Source: Gemmatimonadaceae bacterium
GTDB taxonomy: Bacteria > Gemmatimonadota > Gemmatimonadetes > Gemmatimonadales > Gemmatimonadaceae
Reading direction: 5' to 3'
Assembly (NCBI GenBank): GCA_025929535.1
Contig: JAICLZ010000034.1
Location: 1 to 44,009, forward strand
DNA length: 44,009 bases
Positions 27,048 through 39,121 of this stretch are shown here, one piece after another. Numbering within the stretch: the stretch's first letter is position 1; each line of letters begins with the position of its first letter. The position numbers and the translations under genes are program-made. The notes below the pieces were generated by a model. The model was not told the origin of the DNA. It did not search any database and saw only the letters and a list, made by a program, of their open reading frames with translations.

Positions 27048-27138
27048 GGAAGGAAAGTTATTCGTGTGGTACGGGATTCGATGCATCGGCCAGACGCCGG
27101 CGTTGCGAACGACGTGATCTTGCCGTCGATTACCATCC

Positions 27139-28329
27139 GTGACTTACGACCCCATGCTGGTTCCCGTGGCGCCCACGCAGGGCGCGCCCCGCTCGATTGC
27201 GCTGACGCCCTTCTGGATCGGCTCGGCGCCCGATTCGGCGCTGCCGCTGCAGCTGCCGGGCGTCGCGGCGCGACATGTGGCCGTGATGGAGCGGGAGGAC
27301 GGCTTCTATCTCTCACCAGTGGCCAACGTGTATCCGGCGCCGCTGCTGAATGGGCGCTCGGTCTCGGGGCTCACGCGGATGCAGAACGGCGACGTGATTC
27401 AGATCGTGCCGGGCGTGGCGTGGCGGCTGGAGACGGGCGAGCCGCTGCCCGTGGAGGTCGCGGAGGAGGACGAAGGCGACGCATTCGTGCCCGTGGCGGG
27501 GAGAAGCGGGAACAAGAAGAAGAAGAAGAAGCGGAAGGCGCGACGGAGCGGCGGTGGGCGCGGGCGCTCGATAGCGGTGTGGGGCGCGGTGCTGGCGCTC
27601 GTTGCACTCGTGGTGGTCGCGGGAATCGTGGTGTACAGGGGTGCGACGAGCGAGTCGCAGATGACGCCGCTCTCGGACCGCGACGCAGCGCTCTTCGACT
27701 CCCTGCTACTCGTGAGCTACGATCACATGGAGCGCGGCTCGACGCTGCTGGACATGGGACTTTCGGATCAGGCACTGCAGGAGTTCGCGCGCTCGACGAA
27801 CGTGGTGGAGACGAGCCGGCTGCGGGACAACCCATGGGTGAAGCCGCGCATCGCCGCGCTCGAGGCGACGATCGGCGAGATCTACCGCACGCGGAGCATC
27901 AACGTGCCGGCGCAATATCGCGATGCCAAGGCGACGGTGAGCACGGCCTCGGCGCTCAAGGCGCAGCTGAGCGCAGCGGATTTCGCGGCGCGTTTCGGGG
28001 CCATGCAGACGCGATTCGCGGCACAATTTCATCGCGACGTGGTTGTCACCGGCCGCGATCATCCGGAGCATCTCTCGTTGTACGGGAAAGGCGGAGCGAT
28101 CGACATGCGCGTGAACGATCTCTCGCGCGAGCAGGTGCAGTGGATCGTGGCGACCTGCCGCGCGGCGGGAATCCGCGTGAAGGATTTCTCGACTGACTCG
28201 GTTCTGCAGGCGCAGATTGCGAGCGCGATCAAGGCTGGGCTGGCGGATCGCGCAGGGACGGGGGTGCACCTGCACGTGGATCGGTTTGCGGACCGCCACG
28301 ACAGGTGGACTACCGGACCCGGCTCCTAA
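27139..28329 (+). CDS. Transmembrane FHA protein with a degenerate M15 (DD-peptidase-like) domain
   Basis: A 396-aa single-pass membrane protein. Residues 22-95 look like an FHA domain (IGSAPDS, the R45-H46 phosphothreonine-loop position, N71-G-R). A Lys-rich run (126-136) precedes a helix at 145-166, so the FHA end should be cytosolic. The outer part ends in a domain like zinc DD-peptidases (M15): S313-L-Y-G-K-G-G-A-I-D322 and V-H377-L-H379-V-D. The first zinc ligand His is Tyr315; His311 is nearby. It may bind rather than cut peptidoglycan. GTG 27139 or ATG 27154 is the start. It flanks the T6SS-like operon on the opposite strand. Confidence 0.6.
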   Translation: MTYDPMLVPVAPTQGAPRSIALTPFWIGSAPDSALPLQLPGVAARHVAVMEREDGFYLSPVANVYPAPLLNGRSVSGLTRMQNGDVIQIVPGVAWRLETGEPLPVEVAEEDEGDAFVPVAGRSGNKKKKKKRKARRSGGGRGRSIAVWGAVLALVALVVVAGIVVYRGATSESQMTPLSDRDAALFDSLLLVSYDHMERGSTLLDMGLSDQALQEFARSTNVVETSRLRDNPWVKPRIAALEATIGEIYRTRSINVPAQYRDAKATVSTASALKAQLSAADFAARFGAMQTRFAAQFHRDVVVTGRDHPEHLSLYGKGGAIDMRVNDLSREQVQWIVATCRAAGIRVKDFSTDSVLQAQIASAIKAGLADRAGTGVHLHVDRFADRHDRWTTGPGS

Positions 28330-28353
28330 CCTGTCCGCGGCGACAGCGCCACA

Positions 28354-28746
28354 CTACTCGGTGGTCTTTCCGTCGAAATGCTCGGTGTCCTTCTCCGCGT
28401 CGGCGCGGGTATGGTGGACGACCCCGTCGCGATGGTGCGGCGGCGAGTAGATCGTGTAGAGCTTCAGCGGAACCGTGCCCGTGTTGATGATGTTGTGATT
28501 GGCTCCCTGGGGCACGAGCACCGCGAATCCGGCGCTGATGGGCGTTCGCACGCCATCGAGCACCGCTTCGCCGGTCCCCTCCTCCACGCGGAGGAACTGA
28601 TCGAGCTGGTGCACCTCGGCCCCGATCTCCTCCTTGGGCTGCAACGACATGAGCACCAGCTGACAGTGCTTGGCGGTGTAGACCACCCGGCGGAACTCGC
28701 CGTTCTTCTCCGCGAGATCTTCGATGCTCTGCACAAAGCCTTTCAT
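28354..28746 (-). CDS. Cupin-domain protein
   Basis: A 130-aa single-domain cupin. Motifs are HQLDQFLRVEEGTGEAVLDG and PQGANHNIINTGTVPLKLYTIY, the two cupin signatures with metal-binding His/Glu. Similar small cupins bind metals or sugars; the function here is unknown. ATG 28746 was chosen because AGGAG lies just upstream. The open frame continues upstream into the remnant of an alcohol dehydrogenase, so an automatic call could join the two. Confidence 0.8.
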   Translation of the reverse strand: MKGFVQSIEDLAEKNGEFRRVVYTAKHCQLVLMSLQPKEEIGAEVHQLDQFLRVEEGTGEAVLDGVRTPISAGFAVLVPQGANHNIINTGTVPLKLYTIYSPPHHRDGVVHHTRADAEKDTEHFDGKTTE

Positions 28747-28812
28747 GGAAACTCCTGTGTTGCAGATGGTGAGCATCGGCCGCCGGCGCCAGTCGCTCGA
28801 GACAATCACCCT

Positions 28813-28965
28813 GAGCGCGACGTCGCCCTTCGCGATGTGCGAGTCCGTCCCGCAGATGGTCGTCTTCGTGAGCTCGACGATGGCATCGGTCGGGGTAGCG
28901 ATGGTCGGCTTGGGCTTGTCCTCGAGAGCGAGTTTGCCCGGCCCGTGATACACGAGCGCTTTCAT
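28813..28965 (-). pseudogene. Truncated zinc-dependent alcohol dehydrogenase N-terminus
   Basis: ATG 28965 opens 51 codons that read like the first segment of a class III-type zinc alcohol dehydrogenase: MKALVYHGPGKLALEDKPKP, then TTICGTDSHIAKGDVAL with the catalytic-zinc Cys. Family proteins are about 350 residues; here the similarity stops after GDVAL. The frame continues through about 66 nt of unrelated sequence into the cupin gene. This is a deletion remnant. A real short fusion protein of 203 residues is a less likely alternative. Confidence 0.7.
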
Positions 28966-29114
28966 GGAAGATTCCTCGGTCCGGCTCCCGGCGCAGCCAT
29001 AGAATGCGGGAAGCTGGTCGTGCATGAACTGGTCCGCGGCGCGGCTATCCGGGAGGCCGTCCGCGGCCAAGTGAAGCACGATCACGTGGCGGGGTCATGG
29101 CGCGCCGCGATGCC

Positions 29115-30166
29115 TCACGTGAACAAAAACTTGATCCGCGTCACGTCCGCGAGCACGAACTCGTCGCCGTCCTCGAGATTGTGATCCTCGCCGCGGTCGA
29201 GCTTCTGCTCGTTCAGCGACGTGCCGTTCAGCGATGAGTCCACCAGCCAGAATCCGCCGTCCTTCTTGATGATCGAGCAGTGATAGCGCGAGATCGCGCT
29301 GTCGCTGTCGCTCAGCACGAGATCGTTCTGCTCCTCGAGTTTCGTGCCCATCGCGGCGCCGATGCGGAAAACATCCTTGTCGAGAGCGATCAGCTTTCCG
29401 CGGCCAACGCCATCCACGACCTTGAGGATCGCCTTGCGCGCCGCCGCGGCCGCTCGCGCCTCCTTGTCGTGCTCGCGTTTGGCGCGGATCAGTTGCATCA
29501 GCAGGAGCCCGCCTGCCACCGCCGCAGCAAGAATGATCGCGCCGAGGATCAACAACTTCTTGCGCGTCGCGGCCGACTTTCGCTTGTCCGCAATCGTCGC
29601 CTTGAGCGAGAGCGCGCGCGGATCGTCCGGTGCGCTGGACAGCACGTCGTCCACCTGCGTGTCCGCCGCCTTCAGATCACCCGCGTCGATCGCCGTTTCG
29701 GCCTGACGGAGCTTGTCTCGCTTGGCCGCAACCGCATCCTCGCGCGTCTTCTGCACCGCAGCGTCGCGCGCGTGCGCAGCGTCGATGTCCTTCTGCGCCT
29801 GGTCGAAGCCCATCCGCGCCTCGGTATCCGAGCCGTCGATGATGAGCACCATCTTCCACAGCTCGGCGCGCTCTTCCGCGCCCTGCGCGGTCGTGTCGCG
29901 CGTGAGCGACTTCTCGCGCGCCTGCTTGACCATCCGGTCCTTGTCCGCCTGCTGCGTGGGCGTGAGCGCATTGGGCGGCGTGACCGGCGGCGCCTGCGCG
30001 GCAGGAGGAATGACTGCGGCCGGCGGCGGAGGCGGTGGCGGCTTTTTTTTCTTCCAGAAGAGAATTCCCTGCGCGTGCGCGCTCGCGGGCGCGAGCATCG
30101 CGAGCGCGAATGCGGCGCCGACCAGTGCGCGATGCACCCGGGTCGCGGCGAGAAAGTGCATGTGCA

Positions 30167-30167
<1 letters not shown>
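29115..30167 (-). CDS. Signal-peptide / TM / C-terminal FHA protein of the T6SS-like operon
   Basis: A 350-aa protein. Residues 1-33 form a signal peptide (cleavage near SAHAQG), followed by a proline run (43-49) and a helical, TPR-like region (75-195). A transmembrane helix is at 204-227. A clear FHA domain follows (R268-I-G, S293-R-Y-H296, S311-S-L-N-G-T), so the FHA is cytosolic and the helical part periplasmic. FHA domains bind phosphothreonine; Fha1-type proteins regulate some T6SSs. ATG 30167 overlaps the ATPase stop (TGATG), so it is the last gene of the operon. An in-frame GTG lies one codon upstream (30170). Confidence 0.8.
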
Positions 30168-32857
<2,690 letters not shown>

Positions 32858-32903
32858 CGGTGGCTCTCCTTGAGTGACATCGAATGCCGCAGGCCGCGCG
32901 CGC

Positions 32904-34556
32904 CTACTTCGGCTTCTTCAGCTTGATCACGGGCGTGCCCGTTGGCGTCGGGTCGGCGGGCCGCGCGGGCGTCGGAGCCGGCCCCGCTTGCGCAACGGGA
33001 GCGACCGCCGGTGCGGGCGACATCATCGCTGGCGGAGCTACGCTTCCCTCCGCGATGAGCCCCAGCCGGCGCTGGTAGAGCAGCGCGCCGCGCACGCGAT
33101 GGCCCGGCTGCACCGTGATCGTGAGGCCGGAGATCGTCGCGACATCGGGCGGCGTGTCGAAGTTCATCGCGAAGTTGCGCTGCCCGGGAATCTCCGCCGC
33201 GATGTTCCGCGACGTGGGCCTGCTCGGTCCCGCCGTGGAGTTGATGCGCAGATCGACGCGCAGCTCCTCTCCCACCTGCCAGTTGGATGTGCCCTGCGGG
33301 TCGCCCATGAGGACGACTCGATACTCGTGGCGCCCCGTCAGGTTCATCTGGGAGAAGACAAACGTGAGGATGTCGCCGTCGCGCTGTGGATGCCCCGGCG
33401 TGGCCACCGACACGTAGAAGTGCTCGCCGCCGCGATCGAGCAGGAAGCGCAGCGAGTCAATCGACCGATTGATGCGGTAGTCGATGTACTTCCCTTCGAG
33501 CGCCTCGCAGAGGCGGCGCAGTTGGCCGATCGTCTGCTCCGCGCGCTCGAGCGAGTGGCGCAGGTCGTCGCGCGGGCTGAGCTCGCGACGCGTGGAGAGC
33601 GCCTGTCGCTCCTCCTCGAGCAGCGTCGCATAGCTGGCATCCGCACCCGTGAGTGTCTGGAAGAAGCTCTGCGTGGACGAGCTCAGGTCGAGCGCGACCG
33701 CTATGCGCCGGCCGCAGCGATCGACCTGCTGGAAGAACGCGAACGGTGACATCGCCGGATCGAAGGTCTCGTAGGCGAGCGTATCGAGCGCCATCACCGC
33801 GCGCTCGATGAACGCGAGAATGTCCGTGTCGCCCCGAACATCGATGCCGCGGCGCGACACCTGATCCGCGTAGCGCGCCACGGCGCGGTGGAGCTCCGCG
33901 AACTCGCCCGCGAGCAGCACGATCTCCGCCTGGAGCGAACGCCAGCCGGTGAAGAGAGAGCTGTGCGCCATCAGCGTCGCGCACGTGGGGATGAAGCGCG
34001 GGTCGAGCTCGAAGCCGAGCGTCTCGGAGGCGCGCCGCACCTTCCCGATCGCGAGCGAGTGCGGGAGCGCGTCGGCATCGACGCCGAGCGCGATCGTGTA
34101 CCTGTTGCGCCGGAGCGCGGCAAAGTTCGGGTTGGCGTCATCGCCGCCGACGCTCTCCGGATCCTCCTCCTTCCCTTCGCCACCGACCAGGTACACGAGC
34201 AGCTCCGTGGCGCCCGCGAGATCGCCGCGCGAGAAGCTCTGGCGCACGATGCTGCTCTCATCGATGTCCACGATGTCCCCACGCGACGTGAGGCCGCGCG
34301 CCTGGCGCACGGAAACGCTCACCGCGGTGCCATCATCCTGCACGTCGATCTTCGGGTCGTGCACGCCGAGTCCGCGCTGCGCGGCCTCGAGGCGAACGCC
34401 GCCGCCCACCAGGCCGGCGGCGGTGAGGCAGTTGCGGAGCACCCAGCCCACCGCGCTGTCGATGTACCGGTCCTGCATGCGGAAATGCTCCGGCGTGAGC
34501 AGCATCCCGGTGGTCCAGTTGACCGACTTGAGCCCTTCTCCCGTCTCCTCCGGCAT
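32904..34556 (-). CDS. tssK: T6SS baseplate protein TssK
   Basis: A 550-aa protein that starts with the TssK signature VNWTTGMLLTPEHFRMQDRY and ends with an Ala/Pro-rich tail and basic IKLKKPK. TssK links the T6SS baseplate wedge (TssF/TssG) to the membrane complex through its C-terminal domain. It is about 100 residues longer than common TssK proteins, the extra being C-terminal. The ATG shares one base with the tssG stop (TAATG). Divergence of the C-terminal half fits the absence of recognisable TssL/TssM partners in the window. Confidence 0.8.
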   Translation of the reverse strand: MPEETGEGLKSVNWTTGMLLTPEHFRMQDRYIDSAVGWVLRNCLTAAGLVGGGVRLEAAQRGLGVHDPKIDVQDDGTAVSVSVRQARGLTSRGDIVDIDESSIVRQSFSRGDLAGATELLVYLVGGEGKEEDPESVGGDDANPNFAALRRNRYTIALGVDADALPHSLAIGKVRRASETLGFELDPRFIPTCATLMAHSSLFTGWRSLQAEIVLLAGEFAELHRAVARYADQVSRRGIDVRGDTDILAFIERAVMALDTLAYETFDPAMSPFAFFQQVDRCGRRIAVALDLSSSTQSFFQTLTGADASYATLLEEERQALSTRRELSPRDDLRHSLERAEQTIGQLRRLCEALEGKYIDYRINRSIDSLRFLLDRGGEHFYVSVATPGHPQRDGDILTFVFSQMNLTGRHEYRVVLMGDPQGTSNWQVGEELRVDLRINSTAGPSRPTSRNIAAEIPGQRNFAMNFDTPPDVATISGLTITVQPGHRVRGALLYQRRLGLIAEGSVAPPAMMSPAPAVAPVAQAGPAPTPARPADPTPTGTPVIKLKKPK

Positions 34557-35482
34557 TACGCGGATCTCCTTTGCGGCGGTGCGCCAAGATAGCTGTTCAC
34601 TCCCAGGACCGCTGCATCTTCGTTCGCTCCGGCGCCGCCAACGCGCGCGGGCTCGCTCGCCTCGCCCACGCGCCAGCGCTCGCGCACCGCGCGCGCGAGA
34701 TGCATCGGCAGCACGAGCCGGTAGAGTGCAGCACGCTCCCGCTTCGCTCCGTCACCCGTGTGTGCGAGATACATCGCGAGATCGATCGGGCCGTAGTGCA
34801 CCTCAATTGACGACTCATCGCGCAGTCCGGATCCGGCGATCGAATCGACGCCCAGCCGCGCGTTGCTCTCGCCCAACCGCGTGGGGCTCCCTCCGCCGAG
34901 CTTCACGAGCCCCGCGTGCATCGTGACACGCTCCACGGGCAGCGCGAACACGAGCCGGCAGGCAACGCGCAACGCGAGCTCGCGCCCCGCGATGCGGTGC
35001 AGCGCCGGAAGAAGCCTCGCGATTGCGAACCATCGCTCCTCGCTCCATCGCTCGGCCGACAGCTGGAAGATCTCCTCGATCCAGCGCCGGGTGCGCACCA
35101 TGTCGTCCGGCGACGCGACGAAGTAGTCGCCGCCGCGGCGCACGCGGTGCGCGAGCTTGGCGAGCGGACTGTCGAACAGCGCGAACAAGCGGTCGGACCG
35201 GAACTCGTTCTCATCCTCATCGCGCATCGCGAACGGCAGCGAGTCGATCGCGCTCGGCCCCGCCACTCTGAGCACGACGCGCGTGCGAGCGGTGAGCGGC
35301 GTGCCGGCCGGCGGATTCTGCTCCACGATCGTTCCCGGCACCCATCCACGCCCCGCGCTCTCGATGACGACGCGCGCGTCATCCACTCCGAGCGCGTAGA
35401 GTGTCGTGAGCGCCGAGTCGATGCTCTGCCGCGCGAGGCGCCCGGCGCGCACGAGATCGGGCATGCCGCGCACTTCATCCAT
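34556..35482 (-). CDS. tssG: TssG-like baseplate protein with N-terminal PASTA domain
   Basis: A 308-aa protein. Residues 7-74 are a PASTA repeat: start MPDLVRAG, then VPGTIVEQNPPAGTPL (48-63) and a final beta strand. From about 95 it resembles TssG: FDSPLAKLAHRV, then SPTRLGESNARLGVDSIAG and YGPI, ending VLGVNSYLG. TssG forms the baseplate wedge with TssF and TssK. PASTA domains usually bind peptidoglycan outside the cell, and no signal peptide or TM helix precedes this one, so its presence on a cytosolic baseplate part is unusual. ATG 35482 overlaps tssF by 8 nt. Confidence 0.68.
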   Translation of the reverse strand: MDEVRGMPDLVRAGRLARQSIDSALTTLYALGVDDARVVIESAGRGWVPGTIVEQNPPAGTPLTARTRVVLRVAGPSAIDSLPFAMRDEDENEFRSDRLFALFDSPLAKLAHRVRRGGDYFVASPDDMVRTRRWIEEIFQLSAERWSEERWFAIARLLPALHRIAGRELALRVACRLVFALPVERVTMHAGLVKLGGGSPTRLGESNARLGVDSIAGSGLRDESSIEVHYGPIDLAMYLAHTGDGAKRERAALYRLVLPMHLARAVRERWRVGEASEPARVGGAGANEDAAVLGVNSYLGAPPQRRSA

Positions 35483-37238
35483 CGTTCAGCACCGTGACCC
35501 GCACGCCGCGTCCCATGATCACGCGCTGCTGCAGGTGCGTCTGCAGCAACATCGAAAGTCGCGGCAGCTCGCTCTCGGGATCCGCGAAGTCGCTGGACGC
35601 GACGCGTACATCGACGACATCCACCTGGCGTACGCCCTGCGGCCCGAGCTCGGACGCGGTCGATACCTCGACCCGCTTGATGCGGGGCTCGAACGCGCGC
35701 GCGGTGATCTCGACATCATCGATCGTGACGACGCGATCGCGCGTGCGCAGCAGCTCGGCGAAGCGCACCCGCGCATCGGCGAACGGCGGAGGCGCGCCTC
35801 CTCCGCGCGAGACCGCGAGATTCGCCACCTTCGCCGTGACGTTGGCGATGGGCGAGGCGATCCTCTTCAAGGATCCCACGTCGACCCCGTTCGCGCGAGC
35901 GCCGTCACAGAAGAGGAAGCGCGCCATGGCGTATCCGTCGAAGCGCCCCGTCGACTGGCGATGCGGGCGGCACTCGAGCTGCCCGCTGCGAAAGCGATAG
36001 CGGCCGGCGTCCGCCGGTGCCGCGATCGATGCATCATTCACGTAGGCATCGCCCTTTTCGCCGTTCACGCTGAGCAATCCGAGCAGGTATTGGTCGGTGC
36101 GACCTTCCGGGCGCAGCGTCACGGAGCTCCCCATGCGATCGAACTGAATGCGCTCGTTGTAGATCTCGACGTTGCTCGCGGTGACCGCGTGCATGGCGAC
36201 GCGCTGCAGCTCGTCCGCGACGCGCGTGAGCCCCGCCGGCAGCGGCACCTGCACCCAGATGAGCGGCCGATTCAGCGCATCCTGCGACTTCTCCGGCAAC
36301 AGCACCGCGAGCGCTTCGGCGAAGCGCGCCGGCGGAGCGGAGCGCGCGCGGCGCTCGGGGGGAACCGGCGGGAAGACGACGCACTGCCGGCCGTAGCTGC
36401 CGGCGGAGAGCTCGAAGGCGCTGGCGACGTTGGCCGCTTCGTCCATCGCGCTGCCCGCGACCGCGATGTCGTCGTCTTCCTCGCGCGGCGCGTCGTTCCA
36501 GACGAGCGTCGTCACGCCGCCACGCCCGCGCCGCGCGCGCAGCGTGCCGAGCTCGGACACGGCGCCGTTCGCGGAGAGAATCTGCCATGGACTTCGCGCA
36601 ACGGCTTCGATCAGCGGGCTCTCGATGCTCGTGACATCGAGGAAGAGTCCGAGCCCGCTCAGGTGCGCCGCATCGCTGTCGAAGGCGAAGAGGAGCGTCG
36701 GGGGCGCGTGGCGCAGGGCGAGCGGGGTACTGTTGGGCAGAATGGGAGTCGAACCGGCGCGCGCGCCCGCGACCGAGTGCAGCTTGCCATTCTCGAAGGC
36801 GCCCGCGAATGCCAGCGATGCCGGCGAGATCTCGATCGATGCGTCGATCGTGAAGCGGATCTGTTCGCCGGCGGGCGCGTTCCCGATCAGCTCCGTGTCG
36901 AGCGCGAGGCGTTCGCGCTGGTCGATGTTCGTGAACGACACTACCGTTTGCGCGGGATGCGCAAGACGCGCGGGGAGCGCGAGCCCGTTGAGCAAATCGT
37001 CGAGCACCGCCACGGGAAACACGTATTCGGATTCCCGATAGATGCGCTCGAGCTGCACGGCGAACGCCTGGAAGAGGGCGCCGAGCACGGGATCGGGCTG
37101 CGGCTGCGTTCCGAAGCGGGTCGCCACCGCGGACTCGAACTCGCGGCGCATCTCCGCCGCGAGATCGGCTGCCGAGCGCGCGCTGCCGCCCAGCACCGAG
37201 GCGCGCGCGCCTGGGTCAGCTCGATGGCCCGTCGTCAC
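35475..37238 (-). CDS. tssF: T6SS baseplate protein TssF
   Basis: A 587-aa protein, close to the usual TssF length. The N-terminus carries the typical helix region (YRESEYVFPVAVLDDLLNGL) followed by beta-rich domains, and near the end RAFEPRIKRVEVST and RVIMGRGVRVTVLND. TssF is the largest wedge protein and encircles the VgrG-based hub. GTG 37238 is the start and overlaps the vgrG end by 23 nt; its own stop overlaps tssG by 8 nt. The tssF-tssG-tssK order is common in T6SS operons. Confidence 0.75.
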   Translation of the reverse strand: MTTGHRADPGARASVLGGSARSAADLAAEMRREFESAVATRFGTQPQPDPVLGALFQAFAVQLERIYRESEYVFPVAVLDDLLNGLALPARLAHPAQTVVSFTNIDQRERLALDTELIGNAPAGEQIRFTIDASIEISPASLAFAGAFENGKLHSVAGARAGSTPILPNSTPLALRHAPPTLLFAFDSDAAHLSGLGLFLDVTSIESPLIEAVARSPWQILSANGAVSELGTLRARRGRGGVTTLVWNDAPREEDDDIAVAGSAMDEAANVASAFELSAGSYGRQCVVFPPVPPERRARSAPPARFAEALAVLLPEKSQDALNRPLIWVQVPLPAGLTRVADELQRVAMHAVTASNVEIYNERIQFDRMGSSVTLRPEGRTDQYLLGLLSVNGEKGDAYVNDASIAAPADAGRYRFRSGQLECRPHRQSTGRFDGYAMARFLFCDGARANGVDVGSLKRIASPIANVTAKVANLAVSRGGGAPPPFADARVRFAELLRTRDRVVTIDDVEITARAFEPRIKRVEVSTASELGPQGVRQVDVVDVRVASSDFADPESELPRLSMLLQTHLQQRVIMGRGVRVTVLNDG

Positions 37239-39120
37239 GCGTCACCTTCATTCGCTCGGTCGGCTTCGGATTCTCCCGACCACCCCACGACGATTCGATG
37301 ATCGGCGTGTTCGGGAAGCTCGCACCGTTGGGCGGCGGCACGACGAAGCCGGGCGGATTCAGCTGCACCATCATCCCCGCAACGGTGTTCTGCGCCTTGG
37401 CGGCCGAGCTGATGCCCACGCTCTGCGAAACGATGCTCGTCGCATCCAGCTCGATCGCAGTTCCGCCGACGAGCAGTGCGATGCGCGAGCCCGCGTCGTG
37501 AATGTCTCCGCCACCTGTCTGGGTGAAACGACTTCCGCTCACGGAGGTGTCCTCATCGCCGCCCACGAACTGCCTGAAATCCTCGTCGATCGTCGACACG
37601 AGATTTTTGCAGTGGATCTGCAGCGTTTCCTTGGCCTCGAGCAGGAGATTGCCTTCCGAGTGAATCGTCACTCGCGGTTTCCCGTCGATGCCGTTGCTCA
37701 ACTGCAGCATGCACGAGCCGCCCGGCGTGAAAACCTCGATGACCCCGGAATCGTTCATGACGATCTGATTGCCCGCCTTGGTGATGATGCGCTTCGGTGC
37801 GGGCCCGGGCGATATGTCCTTGCCGTTCCACACGCTGCCCACGACGAACGGGCGCTCCGGATCTCCCTCTTCGAAGCCGAGCACCACCTCATCACCGATC
37901 TCGGGCACGAAGGCGATCCCCCGGCCGTTGCCGGCGAAGGGAGTGAGCAGGCGCGCGAAGAAGTGCGAATCCTCGTTCTCCGGGTTGATCCCGACTTCGC
38001 GCACGCGGATCCGCCCCACGTTCTGCGGATCATCGTTCCCCGTCACCTCGGCGGTGACCAGGCCGGTGACGACGCGCCGAGGAGCCTGCACGGCATTGCC
38101 GAAGTTCATCCACGGCGTCGCGGTGAAGCTGTTGGTGTACTGCTGGCCGTCGAAATGGTGCGTCAGCTTGATCAGCCCCACCAACCCGGATGCATCGCTC
38201 AGATCGAACGTACTTCCCGCCTGAATGTCCACAGTCTCGCCAACCGCGAGCTCGATGTTCGTGGACACTCCCTCGATCGTGACGGCGGCGCCAAGAGTGC
38301 GCTCGCTCTCGCGGAGCAACACATCGCGAAATTGGGCAATCGTAATGATACGCGCGGCGGACTCGATCACGTTCGGATCGAATCCACCATTGAGCGTCGC
38401 CGCCTTCTGCTTGACCGCATCGGTGATCTTCGTCGCGCCGGAGACGGGAGCGACCTGCTGCCGATCGCGCAGCAGCGCCTCCTCCTTTCTCCGATAATCG
38501 TAGAACGCGCCTTTCTCGCGAGGATTCACGGCCGCCACGCGCGTCGTCACGGATTGCAGATTCTTGCCGAACGTGAGCGGGTGCCGCTTGTCGTCGAATC
38601 CGTGGCGAATCTCGAGCCCGTTTTCCTTTGGGCGGACGAAGCACTGATGGTCGTCGGCGAGGCGCACCAGAAACGACAGGTCATCCTCCCCGGACTGCAC
38701 GTAGTTCGCCGGACGGTCCACGGTTGGTGCGGCACCGATGCTCACTCCTTCGAAGTGTCCAACGACGTCGCCAAACGCCGCCGCGGGAAAGCGGCCGACG
38801 TGATGCCGCCGACTGTATTTCTCGGACGCAGACAGCGCGGTGAGCACGAAGCGCGATCCGCCATGCAGCTGGTGCTGCTCCTCGCAGCTCGTGCCCACAC
38901 CCGCGAACGCCTTTACCGTGATCTTCGCAACGTCGTCCGTGAGCGACACGGTCACGGCTGGAGCCACGAAGTCGCCGAGCTGCAGTGGCTTGCTCGGATC
39001 ACGATGGAACGTGAGCGACAGCCGGTGGTGATCTCCGAGCGACTGTGCGATCTCGAGCTGCTCCACCTCGCGGTCCCGCAGCGTGAGCGCCCCGATCTTC
39101 ACCTCCATTCGGATCGCCAT
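37216..39120 (-). CDS. vgrG: VgrG spike protein
   Basis: A 634-aa spike protein: gp27-like N-terminal domains, then a gp5 OB-fold near residues 365-450 (VGRIRVREVGINPENEDSHF, FVPEIGDEVVLGFEEGDPER, PFVVGSVWNG). A beta-helix-like C-terminus follows, ending in a short polar tail with no obvious effector domain. VgrG trimers tip the Hcp tube and are ejected. It begins 1 nt after the TssE-like stop. No PAAR gene is seen nearby. Confidence 0.92.
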   Translation of the reverse strand: MAIRMEVKIGALTLRDREVEQLEIAQSLGDHHRLSLTFHRDPSKPLQLGDFVAPAVTVSLTDDVAKITVKAFAGVGTSCEEQHQLHGGSRFVLTALSASEKYSRRHHVGRFPAAAFGDVVGHFEGVSIGAAPTVDRPANYVQSGEDDLSFLVRLADDHQCFVRPKENGLEIRHGFDDKRHPLTFGKNLQSVTTRVAAVNPREKGAFYDYRRKEEALLRDRQQVAPVSGATKITDAVKQKAATLNGGFDPNVIESAARIITIAQFRDVLLRESERTLGAAVTIEGVSTNIELAVGETVDIQAGSTFDLSDASGLVGLIKLTHHFDGQQYTNSFTATPWMNFGNAVQAPRRVVTGLVTAEVTGNDDPQNVGRIRVREVGINPENEDSHFFARLLTPFAGNGRGIAFVPEIGDEVVLGFEEGDPERPFVVGSVWNGKDISPGPAPKRIITKAGNQIVMNDSGVIEVFTPGGSCMLQLSNGIDGKPRVTIHSEGNLLLEAKETLQIHCKNLVSTIDEDFRQFVGGDEDTSVSGSRFTQTGGGDIHDAGSRIALLVGGTAIELDATSIVSQSVGISSAAKAQNTVAGMMVQLNPPGFVVPPPNGASFPNTPIIESSWGGRENPKPTERMKVTRDDGPSS

Positions 39121-39121
39121 G

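Noticed and set aside
28331..28346. Weak hairpin CTGTC/GACAG between the FHA gene and the cupin gene
   Set aside because: Only 5 bp and no T-run on either strand; not enough to call a terminator.
28354..29085. Single 243-codon gene covering the dehydrogenase fragment and the cupin
   Set aside because: The cupin has its own ribosome site and complete domain, the dehydrogenase part stops abruptly, and the segment between has no similarity to either.
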